Positions 26,052 to 34,980 are shown, numbered from the stretch's first letter. The stretch is DNA of 64,000 bases from SKZT01 sp964478625 (GCA_964478625.1 CAYZJH010000011.1:1-64000), one strand, 5' to 3'. The notes: a model not told the origin generated them from the letters alone. Numbers and translations are program-made.

Positions 26052-26509
26052 AGCGATCTCCTTTCATGGGGGATGTTGTTTGACTGTTTCAGATTTTAAA
26101 ATAATACGGCTGACATAAAAGGCAACCCAAAATGGGGTTGATTTATACCCGGCCTGAAAAGATGGTGCCGACAACTCTTGCTTATTCCGATAAATGCCGC
26201 ATTGACACCAAGAAAAGGGCAAAGTACGAAATCAGTGGTTCTTAGAAGGCTGCCACCATACAACGGTGCCTGGCACACGGTCATTGGCCGACAAAAAACC
26301 TTTGTTTATATAAAAGATAGCTTTTAGAACCAGCATCACCCAATGCCCCTTCTACAAACATGGACCTGTAATGGTAGTATCAGGTATCCCAAAACATTTT
26401 GGAATTCATCCAAAACGATCGGATATGCTCTTAAATAAAGGCTGAACTCGCTTTCTACCGCCTCCGGAGGACTTCACCGAATGCGAATCTGAAAATAAAT
26501 AATCCTTAA
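26052..26509. other. Intergenic region, no supported gene
   Basis: About 460 bases between the small protein gene and DUF2442-like remnants. Short palindromes occur, such as CCAAAACATTTTGG near 26390. No riboswitch, tRNA or convincing frame was recognised. Confidence 0.4.
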
Positions 26510-26704
26510 TTGTTTCGATCTGTTAAAACGTGTCGGTTTGAAAGAAATATGCTTATGTTATGCAACTCAAATCCGGTCCCGTTGGGTTGGTATCCAGGCC
26601 TTGAGTATGCGACCTCTGAGGAACGGGTGAACTGGCGCCTCATTGGCAGAGGTCGAGGAATCCGCTGGAAGGAGTTGAAAACCGGGTACTCACCGAACCC
26701 ATGA
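26510..26704 (+). pseudogene. DUF2442-like fragment
   Basis: The frame contains a stretch typical of DUF2442 proteins (PLGWYPGLEYATSEERVNW, then RLIGRGRGIRWKEL), but the beginning is unlike the family and the acidic ending (DEDISV type) is replaced after a frame change. A one-base shift would join it to the gene at 26701. DUF2442 proteins often sit beside toxin-antitoxin genes, as here near higBA. It is probably a relic. Confidence 0.45.
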
Positions 26705-26937
26705 ACAAACTGGAACAAGACATGCGCAGTTTGAGGGAACAGCTCTTCGGCAATCCGGAACCTACGGTTACCGTTGCTCTACTCAAGAAAAATCTGGAAT
26801 CTTTGGCCTGCGAAAACGGCGCACTGCCACAAGAACTTGACCGACAAAACGTCTCAAACAAGTGGTTTCGGATTCTTATCATACTTTCCATTGGCCTCTT
26901 GGGACTATCCGTAAGTATCCTGCTGAAACGAGTGTGA
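26701..26937 (+). CDS. Small membrane-anchored protein, 78 residues
   Basis: It has a charged N-terminal half with coiled-coil character (MNKLEQDMRSLREQL) and a single C-terminal membrane segment (ILIILSIGLLGLSVSILL). The family is not recognised. It overlaps the end of the DUF2442-like frame by 4 bases, so it may be translationally coupled, or both may be parts of one frameshifted gene. There is no clear ribosome site of its own; AAGGAG lies about 30 bases upstream. Confidence 0.4.
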   Translation: MNKLEQDMRSLREQLFGNPEPTVTVALLKKNLESLACENGALPQELDRQNVSNKWFRILIILSIGLLGLSVSILLKRV

Positions 26938-26946
26938 AAATGCCTC

Positions 26947-26975
26947 TTGACGTTTAACGTTAAACGGCCTAAATT
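26947..26975 (+). promoter_or_regulatory. higBA promoter with palindromic operator
   Basis: TTGACG (26947-26952) and TAAATT (26970-26975) are 17 bases apart. The 14-base perfect palindrome GTTTAACGTTAAAC (26952-26965) fills the spacer, where bound HigA would block polymerase. The expected transcription start falls at or next to the higB ATG at 26982, so the mRNA may be leaderless. Confidence 0.65.
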
Positions 26976-26981
26976 GACCAT

Positions 26982-27269
26982 ATGATACGGTCGTTCAAGG
27001 ACAAGGAAGCCGAAAAAATTTTTAATCGAGAGCAGTCCTTAAAGCTTCCAGTGGAATTGCAGAGACCGGCTTTTAGAAAATTGAGAATGTTGAACAGGTC
27101 AGTAAATTTAAACGATTTACGAATTCCTCCGGCCAACAGGCTGGAAAAAATGAAAGGCGACAGAGCCAACCAATATTCGATCCGTATCAATAATCAATGG
27201 AGGATCTGCTTTAAATGGTCGGGTAATGATGCCTTTGAAGTTGAAATTGTCGATTATCACAAGGGGTAA
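26982..27269 (+). CDS. higB: HigB toxin (RelE superfamily)
   Basis: A 95-residue HigB-type mRNA interferase: MIRSFKDKEAEKIFNREQS, then KLRMLNRSVNLNDLRIPPANRLEKMKGD (split: KLRMLNRSVNL, NDLRIPPANRLEKMKGD), and the closing NNQWRICFKWSGNDAFEVEIVDYHKG (split: NNQWRICFKW, EVEIVDYHKG). These toxins cut mRNA on the ribosome. The toxin comes before the antitoxin, as is usual for higBA. There is no ribosome site and the promoter suggests a leaderless message. Confidence 0.93.
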   Translation: MIRSFKDKEAEKIFNREQSLKLPVELQRPAFRKLRMLNRSVNLNDLRIPPANRLEKMKGDRANQYSIRINNQWRICFKWSGNDAFEVEIVDYHKG

Positions 27270-27276
27270 AATACTT

Positions 27277-27582
27277 ATGAGCAGAAAAAAACTATCTCCA
27301 TTGCATCCGGGAGAAATTTTACAAAAAGAATTTCTTGAGCCTAAAGGCTTAAGCCAAAACAAACTTGCTATGGCTCTTCACGTTCCGGCACGTCGGATAA
27401 ATGAGATTATTTTGGGAAAGCGAGGTGTAACTGCAGACACAGCACTGAGGCTTTCAAGATATTTTGGCACCTCCCCACAGTTCTGGCTTGGGTTGCAAAT
27501 GGACTATGAACTCGATGTTGCTGAAGACTTGCTCGAAGGCAGAATTGAAAGAGAAGTGACTCCAATGGATGTTAATGGATAA
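27277..27582 (+). CDS. higA: HigA antitoxin (XRE family)
   Basis: A 101-residue helix-turn-helix antitoxin: LHPGEILQKEFLEPKGLSQN then KLAMALHVPARRINEIILGK, followed by VTADTALRLSRYFGTSPQFW. It neutralises HigB and represses the operon by binding the palindrome at 26952-26965. The ATG at 27277 is 7 bases after the higB stop; a longer in-frame extension into higB is rejected. Confidence 0.93.
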   Translation: MSRKKLSPLHPGEILQKEFLEPKGLSQNKLAMALHVPARRINEIILGKRGVTADTALRLSRYFGTSPQFWLGLQMDYELDVAEDLLEGRIEREVTPMDVNG

Positions 27583-27634
27583 GGAATAGCTCCCAACCCA
27601 TAAGAATTGAACAGATCTGCCGGGAAATTGTGAC

Positions 27635-27872
27635 ATGTCATTCTGAGGGAGCGACTCGTAGTGGTTTGATACCTGAAAAGAAACCATTTCCCAATACACT
27701 GATTGAAGTTACAGCGACCGAAAAATCTCTCTTCCCGGGGCCGGCCCCATCTTCGGATCCGGGTTGGAGATGAAAAAAAAAAGGCCTTGCCTGCGTGAAG
27801 GAAAGATTCTTCGTCGGCCACAGAGCACGTGCCATATGATCATTTAAGATGTTGGCCTCCTCAGAATGACAT
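27635..27872 (+). repeat. MITE-like repeat family C, full copy
   Basis: A 238-base element bounded by perfect 14-bp terminal inverted repeats, ATGTCATTCTGAGG and CCTCAGAATGACAT. It contains no gene. Internal landmarks are GAAAAGAAACCATTTCCCAA, GATTCTTCGTCGGCCAC and GAGCACGTGCCATATGAT. Partial copies lie at 20665-20832 and 23502-23641. The structure fits a non-autonomous miniature element. Flanking target duplications are not obvious. Confidence 0.75.
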
Positions 27873-27884
27873 GGTGTAATCCCT

Positions 27885-28820
27885 TTATTGTTTATCCACC
27901 ATTACATTAACCTGAAAGCTGATCAGGTCAAAGACCTTGTGCATTCCCAGATATTCAAAAAAGCGGGTAGAGCCGTAAATGATATTCCATCGGGTGCGGT
28001 CGATATCAAAATGGGATTCTATGGACAGATGACCTTTTTCGGTTTCATTAACGGTAGCATCAAATTCCAGGGATGCTGAAACACCCCGCAGAGTCAGTTC
28101 TCCCTTGAAGGTATAATTGGGCGATGTCAGCCATGCCGGATCCTTGGGGTTACCCTCGGTGATGGTCAATACGGCTTTGGGAAAAAGCTTTACGAAAAAA
28201 AAGTCGTCGGACTTGAGATGCTGTTCCAACACCGGGTGCCATTCATCGCCCTCCAGGTTGATGTTGTGGATCGTATTCATGTCCACTTCAAATGAACCAC
28301 TGAGCAGAGCGTTTTTAACCGTGAGAGTCCCCTTTCCGATCTTGACCGTACCATAATGCCTTGTGTTGGGATTGCGACCAGCCCATTCAATACGACTGGC
28401 AACAGTGTCGACAACGTAAATGCCATCTTGGATGCACAACCTGGTCTGAGGATCATCGGCTTGGTCCGACTCAGCACCTTCCAGGGTATATCCCGCTTTC
28501 CGCCAGGCAGCGATTCCTCCTTCAAGACAGGAAATATTCCGGTATCCATCCCGGACCAGTTTTTCCATCGCCGCCATCACATCCCGACTTTGAGAACTGG
28601 AGCCGTATACCACTATCCGTGCGTTTTTGTCCGCTGCAATCCCAGCCATGTCATCTAAAAATGAAACCATGTAAACACAAGCATTTCTGGCACCCGGCAG
28701 ATGCATTTTTTCAAAATGCTCCGGCGGTAAAAGATCGATAAGGACGGTATCAGGTTTTTGTATCATCAATTCTTTGACTTCACGGGCACTCAGCCCCTTT
28801 TGATCAGAACTTGGATTCAT
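27885..28820 (-). CDS. Rhodanese-like/YceI-like fusion protein
   Basis: A 311-residue protein with two domains. Residues 1-110 form a rhodanese fold (VLIDLLPPEHFEKMHLPGAR, and GGIAAWRKAGY at its end). The active-site loop reads YGSSSQSR, without the cysteine that carries sulfur in true rhodaneses, so it is probably non-catalytic. Residues 130-309 form a YceI lipid-binding-like domain (DTVASRIEWAGRN, GSFEVDM, SPNYTFKGELTLRGV). No signal peptide is present, although YceI proteins are usually periplasmic. The gene is 26 bases downstream of the transporter gene, so they form an operon. Its function is unknown. Confidence 0.85.
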   Translation of the reverse strand: MNPSSDQKGLSAREVKELMIQKPDTVLIDLLPPEHFEKMHLPGARNACVYMVSFLDDMAGIAADKNARIVVYGSSSQSRDVMAAMEKLVRDGYRNISCLEGGIAAWRKAGYTLEGAESDQADDPQTRLCIQDGIYVVDTVASRIEWAGRNPNTRHYGTVKIGKGTLTVKNALLSGSFEVDMNTIHNINLEGDEWHPVLEQHLKSDDFFFVKLFPKAVLTITEGNPKDPAWLTSPNYTFKGELTLRGVSASLEFDATVNETEKGHLSIESHFDIDRTRWNIIYGSTRFFEYLGMHKVFDLISFQVNVMVDKQ

Positions 28821-28846
28821 CTTTCACCTTCCTTTTAAGTTCGATA

Positions 28847-31210
28847 TTAAGGCACCAGCGGCCAGAAAATGGGCATGACCAGCATTAATACCACCAGGGT
28901 CACGATGGTGAGTAATCCGCCGACCTTGACGTAATCGAGAAATTTATATCCGCCGGGGCCCATCACGAGAATATTTGCCGGGTGGGAAATGGGGGTGGTA
29001 AAACTGGCGGATGCCGCCATGGAAATGGCCATCATCAGACCATAGGGAGACAAACCCATGTTGGCCGATGTATTGAGGGCGATGGGTGCCATGAGTACAA
29101 CCAGTGCAGCGGTGGGCACAAAACAGGTGGCCAGAAAAGTCAGGGAAATCAACCCCACCATCACCGCATTGGGACCGTAAGGGCCTACCACAGCCACAAC
29201 GTTTTCGGCAATCCATCTGGCGGCTCCGGTCTGATCCAAAGCAGTACCCAACGGAAGCATGCCTGCGATCAGAAACACCGCTTTCCACTCGATCTGACGA
29301 TAGGCCTCCTCCATGGTCAGGCATCCGGTCAACACCATAAACGCTGCACCGACCACGCCCGCAATATAGATGGGCACCCAACCCATAAAAACAGGAAAAA
29401 GAACAGCAAACATAATGAAAATGGACAGTTTCATCTTTTCCCGGCGAAGTTTTTCCTGGACTGTCTGAGTCAGGACGATAAAATCAGGTTCACTTCCCAG
29501 CATCTGCAATTTGGTACGGGGTCCCAGCAGCAACAGCGCGTCACCAAAGCGTATTTGCATATCCCGGAGGTTGGCCCGGTAGGCATGACCTTCACGCCAT
29601 AAGGCCAGAACATTCAACCCGAATTTTTCTCGAAAGTTTAACTGGCGAAGCGTCTTTCCCTCAAGGGTAGTTCCCGGCGCCAAAATGGCTTCCATAAGAC
29701 CGGTGTCTTCCGAAACAAATGAAGAGAGGTCCGAAGGTGCTGCCTGATGATCCACCACAAGGTCTTCAAATCCCTGAAGCAATTCAAAATCGACAAGACG
29801 CCCCTCCACCACCAGGCGGTCTTTGGCCTGCAAAATTTCGCCGGGATCAGGCATAAAAACCGAGTCTTTATCCCTCAAAATTCCAAGAACATGGGTCCCC
29901 AGTGCATCGGCCAGACGGCTTTCTTTGAGTGATTTTCCCACCAGGCCCGAATCCTCGGGTACCTGCATGATCATCATCTGTTCGTGGAGACGATAAACGC
30001 TTGCAAGCTCAGAAACAGTCACCTGATGAAATCCGTCAAATCCAGCCGCCTTTTCAAATTTGACAAGCTGATCTTCAGCGGCAGCCAGAAGAAGGACATC
30101 TCCACCGGAAAAGGGATGGTCCTGCAAACCGACCCTCTTGATTTGATCCCCACGTCGAATCGCCAACACATTGGCCTCAAAACGGTTTCGAAAATCCATG
30201 GAATTCAGGGTGCTTCCCACAAAACGTGAATTTGACGGTATTGAAATTTCCGCGAAACGGATATTATCGGGAAAAAATTCCTTTAAATCGAATTTTCCCT
30301 CTTCAACTTTCATCTGACGCCAGTTTTTTAGTTCATTCAGGTTTTCGATTCTCCCTTCAACCGTCAAAGAATCTCCTTCTTTAAGAACATCATTCGGACC
30401 GGGTGCCATCATGGTGCGATTTCCCCGGGTTATGCCGATCACATTCCATCCCAGAATCGAACCCATGCGAATCCGGCCCAGGGTTTTATCAATGAGCACC
30501 GAGTCCTGCGGTACGGTAACGTGAAAAAGCCGTTCATGAATATCATACTGACTTTGCCAGTCGACTTTCCGCTGCAGGGATGATTCTTTGGCCACATCCC
30601 GTTTCGGCAACAAATGCCGACCGATCAGGGTCATGAAAAGGATACCGAAAAACATCACCGAAAGACCAATGGGGGTAAAATCGAAAAAGGTAAAGGGTTT
30701 GAAACCGCTTTCCCTTAAAAAATCAGTCACCAGAATGTTGGGAGGAGTACCGATCTGGGTGGTCAGTCCACCAAGCAAGGTTCCATAAGCAAGAGGCATT
30801 AAGAGCCTGGAGGGGGGACTGCCGGTGTGCCTGGCAATGTCCATCACCACCGGAAGCATCAGGGCCGCTACAGCCACGTTGTTCATCACCGCCGACATTA
30901 CGCCCGAAGTGGTCATGATCACCACAATCATGGTTATTTCCCGGTTTCCCGCCACTTTCATGACAAAATTTCCCAGGATATTGGCGACACCTGTGCGGGT
31001 TAATCCACCGCTGAGGATAAAAACCGCCCAGATGGTCACCACCGCCGGATTACTGAAACCCGAAAGGGATTCGACCGGCGTGACCAGGCCGGTCAGAGCA
31101 ACAATACCTAGCACCAGAAGCGCGGTGACCTCCATGGGAATCCACTCGGTGACCAGAAATATAATGGAAACGGCCAATATGGATAAAACCAGAGCAATTT
31201 CAAATGTCAT
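28847..31210 (-). CDS. SLC13/DASS-type anion transporter with four RCK_C domains
   Basis: A 787-residue inner-membrane transporter. The N-terminal (1-200) and C-terminal (590-787) membrane halves carry the family SNNVA-type and P-rich motifs (AVMNNVAVAALMLPV, LLGGLTTQIGTPPNILV, and FTTPISHPANILVMGPG). Between them lie four tandem cytoplasmic RCK_C/TrkA-C domains at about 215-300, 315-395, 410-485 and 500-575, each with a G-x-L-x-[FR]-like core (GKTLRQLNF, VGKSLKESRL). Relatives move sulfate, dicarboxylates or other anions with sodium. In a sulfate reducer, sulfate is a plausible substrate but is not shown. GGAGGATTG is a good ribosome site. Confidence 0.88.
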   Translation of the reverse strand: MTFEIALVLSILAVSIIFLVTEWIPMEVTALLVLGIVALTGLVTPVESLSGFSNPAVVTIWAVFILSGGLTRTGVANILGNFVMKVAGNREITMIVVIMTTSGVMSAVMNNVAVAALMLPVVMDIARHTGSPPSRLLMPLAYGTLLGGLTTQIGTPPNILVTDFLRESGFKPFTFFDFTPIGLSVMFFGILFMTLIGRHLLPKRDVAKESSLQRKVDWQSQYDIHERLFHVTVPQDSVLIDKTLGRIRMGSILGWNVIGITRGNRTMMAPGPNDVLKEGDSLTVEGRIENLNELKNWRQMKVEEGKFDLKEFFPDNIRFAEISIPSNSRFVGSTLNSMDFRNRFEANVLAIRRGDQIKRVGLQDHPFSGGDVLLLAAAEDQLVKFEKAAGFDGFHQVTVSELASVYRLHEQMMIMQVPEDSGLVGKSLKESRLADALGTHVLGILRDKDSVFMPDPGEILQAKDRLVVEGRLVDFELLQGFEDLVVDHQAAPSDLSSFVSEDTGLMEAILAPGTTLEGKTLRQLNFREKFGLNVLALWREGHAYRANLRDMQIRFGDALLLLGPRTKLQMLGSEPDFIVLTQTVQEKLRREKMKLSIFIMFAVLFPVFMGWVPIYIAGVVGAAFMVLTGCLTMEEAYRQIEWKAVFLIAGMLPLGTALDQTGAARWIAENVVAVVGPYGPNAVMVGLISLTFLATCFVPTAALVVLMAPIALNTSANMGLSPYGLMMAISMAASASFTTPISHPANILVMGPGGYKFLDYVKVGGLLTIVTLVVLMLVMPIFWPLVP

Positions 31211-31286
31211 AAAAACAATCCTCCGGGTATTCCGAATCTGTTTCCTCTATAAAATCAAAAATCAACTATCCGGATTTTTTGAGAAG

Positions 31287-31889
31287 TTATTCTTCAATGG
31301 CTTTTTTCAACGCATCCACAAATCGGTGAAACACTTCTGTGGTTTTATGCCGATCGGATCGCAACAGACTTTCAAACATAAGGCTGCGCAACCCCTGACA
31401 TATTTCCACCTGCACGCCTGCACCCGATCGGCAGCGATTACAGATGTTCAATGGGCTCAGCCCGGGAAATCGAACCGAGTCTTTGACCTGGAATCCGGCT
31501 TTTTGAAGGGATGCGCCGATCTTTTTCCTGAGAGCGATATCTTTTCCGCCCATTAAAATCATCAAATCCCTGTCTCCGCAACCATGAATGGAGATGATGG
31601 TATTTGACTGCTTGGCTATGGCAAGTCCCTGGGGTTCATCAAACCTTCTGCTGGTAATGTGAAGGTCAAAATTTCCATGCACCTTCGACCCCGAGAAACT
31701 GTAAAAACTGTGAAGATCACCTGCGATTGCCTGAGCGATTTCGGTAGTTCCCGGTTCAATTCCGCCCCCATGGATTGCCATAATCGCTATTTGAGATATT
31801 CCCTGGCGGAAACGAATGCGGTAATCAACACCTTCGACTTCGGATAAAGCCAATTCTTTAAAAGAATGGTACGTTATCTTATTTGTCAT
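31287..31889 (-). CDS. Poly-gamma-glutamate hydrolase-family protein (DUF867)
   Basis: A 200-residue zinc-peptidase-like protein of the PghP/YmaC family. It shows AIMAIHGGGIEPGTTEIA, with the metal-site His and Glu, then TIISIHGCGDRDLMILMGG (second His region) and VQVEICQGLRS near the end (Glu). Phage members cut poly-gamma-glutamate capsules, but the role of chromosomal members is unknown. An odd segment, ALSEVEG at residues 13-19, looks like a translated interspersed repeat. The start overlaps the end of the upstream small gene by 11 bases, so they are coupled. Confidence 0.82.
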   Translation of the reverse strand: MTNKITYHSFKELALSEVEGVDYRIRFRQGISQIAIMAIHGGGIEPGTTEIAQAIAGDLHSFYSFSGSKVHGNFDLHITSRRFDEPQGLAIAKQSNTIISIHGCGDRDLMILMGGKDIALRKKIGASLQKAGFQVKDSVRFPGLSPLNICNRCRSGAGVQVEICQGLRSLMFESLLRSDRHKTTEVFHRFVDALKKAIEE

Positions 31890-32079
31890 TGGAATAGTGT
31901 TGTTTCACCTTCCGAAGGGAAGAACACAAGGTATTTTGATCAAAAAATTTGCACTGACCCTGGAGGTTGCATTTTAGGGATTTAAGCGACTCCACACCCG
32001 TATATTCATCCTCCCAGAAATTTAATAGCAGAATTACCTTTTGTTCCATTTCCTTACAATGAAGCGATGCCTTGGCCAT
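31879..32079 (-). CDS. Small hypothetical protein, 66 residues
   Basis: A short soluble protein with four cysteines (KASLHCKEMEQ, LKCNLQGQCKFFDQNTLC). It is predicted mainly helical and has no signal peptide. An AAAGGAAA ribosome site precedes its ATG, and its stop overlaps the start of the hydrolase-like gene, which supports it as a real gene in that operon. The cysteine spacing could bind a metal, but it matches no family I know. Confidence 0.6.
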   Translation of the reverse strand: MAKASLHCKEMEQKVILLLNFWEDEYTGVESLKSLKCNLQGQCKFFDQNTLCSSLRKVKQHYSNDK

Positions 32080-32251
32080 AACAAGAATTTCCTTTACGCT
32101 GTTTTTGGTTAAGTATTCCTTCCCGGCGGAAACCGTGGCTTACCTTAAAACATCAATATCGCCATCCATGAGTAGAAATACCTGATTGAAATACCGGCCT
32201 TCACCGGTATGCCATGAAAAGCTTCTTCCGCATAAAATTACTGATTTCGGG

Positions 32252-33121
32252 TTATAGTATCCCACGATAATAGGCTAACCTTGACACATGGGGTTCAAAA
32301 GCTTTTTCCAGATCTTGCTTTTCCTTTTCGGATAAAAGGATCGTATTTTTACCGGCGCCGACCAGGGTCCGCACATGCTCGCGAGTTGAACATCCCACAA
32401 TCACAACGGTAACCGGATGGGATAGTGCATAACGAATCAGCAGATCAGGGGTAACCCCTCCTTCGGGATAAATATAATGGGATGCTCCCAACGTTTTCAT
32501 GGCAATCACGGCAATACCTTTTTCTCCGGCCGCCGTAAGAGTCGATGATAAAAATGATTCCGGACGGGTCCGGGCCAAAACACCTTCCACCGGATTTACC
32601 GGCATCATCACCGAATCCACGGGCCATTCACGAACCGCCCGGGTTAAAATTTCGGGATCATGATGACCTGTCACACCAATAGCCCGAACCCTCCCGTTAC
32701 TTTTAGCTTCAAGAAATGCTTCAAGGGCTCCTCCAGGACCCGAAATCATCCGGATATCTTCTTGAGTCCTTACATCATGAATCTGCCATAGATCCAGATA
32801 ATCGGTCTGCAACCGTGCAAGGGTTTCCTCAAGATCTCTCAATGCGCTGTCCCGGTCACGACTGGCGGATTTGCTTGCCTGAAAAATGCTGTTCCGAAGC
32901 TGAGGATTTTTTCCCCAAACCGCTCCGTAATACCTTTCACTATCCGCATAGACCCTGGCACAGTCAAAGTAGGTTATTTTTTGGACAACAGCTTCTGAAA
33001 TGACTTTTTCAGCCTCAGCCGCACGCCCATAGGTTCTTAAAACCCCCTCACCCCCAAGACCGACACAGGTAATATTTTTTATTTTCCCAAAAGGCTTTTC
33101 AATTATTTGATTTTCATTCAT
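32252..33121 (-). CDS. Aldo/keto reductase-family protein
   Basis: A 289-residue TIM-barrel oxidoreductase. The usual landmarks are FDCARVYADSERYYGAVWGK (Asp and Tyr of the active site), then DYLDLWQIHDV with the catalytic His region, IGVTGHHDPEIL and the C-terminal NADP-site GCSTREHVRTLV. The typical catalytic Lys is replaced in sequence by SKSASRDRDSA, where FQASKSASR supplies the Lys. The substrate is unknown. A longer in-frame GTG start at 33187 has no ribosome site; the ATG at 33121 matches where family members begin. Confidence 0.85.
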   Translation of the reverse strand: MNENQIIEKPFGKIKNITCVGLGGEGVLRTYGRAAEAEKVISEAVVQKITYFDCARVYADSERYYGAVWGKNPQLRNSIFQASKSASRDRDSALRDLEETLARLQTDYLDLWQIHDVRTQEDIRMISGPGGALEAFLEAKSNGRVRAIGVTGHHDPEILTRAVREWPVDSVMMPVNPVEGVLARTRPESFLSSTLTAAGEKGIAVIAMKTLGASHYIYPEGGVTPDLLIRYALSHPVTVVIVGCSTREHVRTLVGAGKNTILLSEKEKQDLEKAFEPHVSRLAYYRGIL

Positions 33122-33285
33122 GATGATTTTCCATAGACTTTTTTGCTTTGAATATGGTTTTATTAAACTTTTAAAAGTGTATTCCACGAAAAGGTCATTT
33201 GCAAGTTTTATGTATATATTGATTTTTTCACAACCAATGAAATTTATACTCGGATGACCATAAAAACAGTTAAGGAGATCTGATA

Positions 33286-34896
33286 ATGGCTGAGTTCAAA
33301 TACCAGGAAATGTTCCCGATGGGTGAGGATTCCACCCACTATCGTTTGATTACAAAAGATTATATAACCACCGACAGATTTGATGGTAAGGTGATCATAA
33401 AAATAGATCCCCAGGCGCTCACTTTATTGGCCCAGGAGGCCTTTCACGATGTATCCCACCTGCTGAGACCTTCTCATCTGGAATTGGTGGCCAAAATTCT
33501 GGATGACCCTGAAGCCACGGATAATGACAAATATGTGGCAAAAGAAATGTTGAAAAATGCAATCATTGCAGCCGAAGGAGAATTTCCCCTGTGCCAGGAC
33601 ACCGGAACAGCCATTATTATGGGAAAAAAGGGGCAGCAGGTCTGGACCGGCGGAGGAGATGAAAAAGCCTTGTCTTTAGGAGTTTTTAACGCATATACGA
33701 AAAATAATCTCCGGTATTCCCAAAATGCCCCTTTGACCATGTTCGAAGAAAAAAATACCGGGTGTAACCTTCCGGCCCAAATCGATTTGTCTGCAGTGGA
33801 TGGTGATACTTACAGGTTTTTATTCATGGCCAAAGGAGGAGGATCGGCCAATAAAACCTATCTATTCCAGGAAACCAAAGCGGTATTGAACCCGGAGACC
33901 CTGATTCATTTTATGAGAGAGAAAATGAGATCTTTGGGAACTGCTGCCTGTCCCCCATACCATCTGGCTTTTGTTATCGGAGGAACCTCTGCGGAATTGA
34001 CTCTGAAAACGGTCAAGCTGGCCTCTGCAGGATATCTGGACAATCTCCCTCAGCAAGGAAGTGAAAGCGGCCATGCATTTCGGGATCGCCGGCTTGAAGA
34101 TGAACTGCTTCAAATTTCGCGGGAACTGGGCCTTGGGGCGCAATTCGGCGGAAAAAATTTCTGCCTGGAAACCCGCATCATCAGACTTCCCAGGCATGGG
34201 GCATCCTGTCCCATCGGATTGGGAGTCAGTTGCAGCGCGGATAGAAATATCAAGGCAAAAATTACTGCCGACGGAATCTTCTTGGAAACACTAGAAACCA
34301 ATCCTGCACGGTTTTTACCGGAGAAAGATTCAGAAGACAGCAGCGCCGTAAAGATAGATTTGAATCAGCCCATGGACAAAATCAGGGCCATTCTGACCCG
34401 ATATCCCGTAGCGACCAGGCTTTTGCTGACCGGAAAAATCGTGGTGGGAAGAGATATCGCCCATGCCAAACTTAAAGAACGACTGGACAAAGGTGAGGGA
34501 CTTCCTCAGTATCTGAAAGATCATATTATTTACTATGCCGGACCTGCCAAAACCCCAAAAGGGTACGCATCCGGCTCTTTCGGTCCGACAACGGCAGGAC
34601 GTATGGATTCATATGTGCCCTTGTTTCAGTCCCAGGGTGCCTCTTTGGTCATGCTGGCCAAAGGAAACCGATCCACGCAGGTGACAGAATCCTGTAAAAA
34701 ACATGGAGGATTTTATCTCGGATCAATCGGCGGACCTGCGGCACGTCTTGGAAAAGAGTGCATAACCGATGTTCGGGTCTTGGAATATCCGGAATTGGGC
34801 ATGGAAGCCATCTTTATGATCACAGTAAAGGACTTTCCAGCATTTATTATTGTGGATGACAAAGGAAACGATTTTTTTGCAGGTTTGCTGGATTAA
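33286..34896 (+). CDS. fumA: Class I fumarate hydratase, iron-sulfur type (FumA/FumB-like)
   Basis: A 536-residue single-chain class I fumarase, which carries out the reversible hydration of fumarate to malate. The alpha part has the cluster cysteines in PLCQDTGTA, NTGCNLPAQ and HGASCPIGLGVSCSADRN. The beta part runs from about 360 to the end, with GPTTAGRMD and KGNRSTQ. The [4Fe-4S] cluster is oxygen-labile, fitting an anaerobe that uses the TCA cycle or fumarate metabolism. AAGGAG lies 8 bases before the ATG, and a strong terminator follows. Confidence 0.95.
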   Translation: MAEFKYQEMFPMGEDSTHYRLITKDYITTDRFDGKVIIKIDPQALTLLAQEAFHDVSHLLRPSHLELVAKILDDPEATDNDKYVAKEMLKNAIIAAEGEFPLCQDTGTAIIMGKKGQQVWTGGGDEKALSLGVFNAYTKNNLRYSQNAPLTMFEEKNTGCNLPAQIDLSAVDGDTYRFLFMAKGGGSANKTYLFQETKAVLNPETLIHFMREKMRSLGTAACPPYHLAFVIGGTSAELTLKTVKLASAGYLDNLPQQGSESGHAFRDRRLEDELLQISRELGLGAQFGGKNFCLETRIIRLPRHGASCPIGLGVSCSADRNIKAKITADGIFLETLETNPARFLPEKDSEDSSAVKIDLNQPMDKIRAILTRYPVATRLLLTGKIVVGRDIAHAKLKERLDKGEGLPQYLKDHIIYYAGPAKTPKGYASGSFGPTTAGRMDSYVPLFQSQGASLVMLAKGNRSTQVTESCKKHGGFYLGSIGGPAARLGKECITDVRVLEYPELGMEAIFMITVKDFPAFIIVDDKGNDFFAGLLD

Positions 34897-34918
34897 AAAG
34901 AACACCTTTTACAAACAG

Positions 34919-34949
34919 GAGTGCGAAAGCCCTTTTTTCGCACTCTTTT
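34919..34949 (+). terminator. Terminator after fumarase
   Basis: A perfect 10-bp stem, GAGTGCGAAA (34919-34928) with TTTCGCACTC (34936-34945), then TTTT. It is placed 20 bases after the stop codon. The GAGTGCGAAAGCCC sequence recurs in inverted form at 36313-36326. Confidence 0.8.
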
Positions 34950-34980
34950 GCAAAACCAAAATATTTGCCCCTCCATTCGG

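Noticed and set aside
30825..31556. 243-codon plus-strand frame over the transporter and hydrolase genes
   Set aside because: It crosses two well-supported genes on the other strand and has no protein-like motif.
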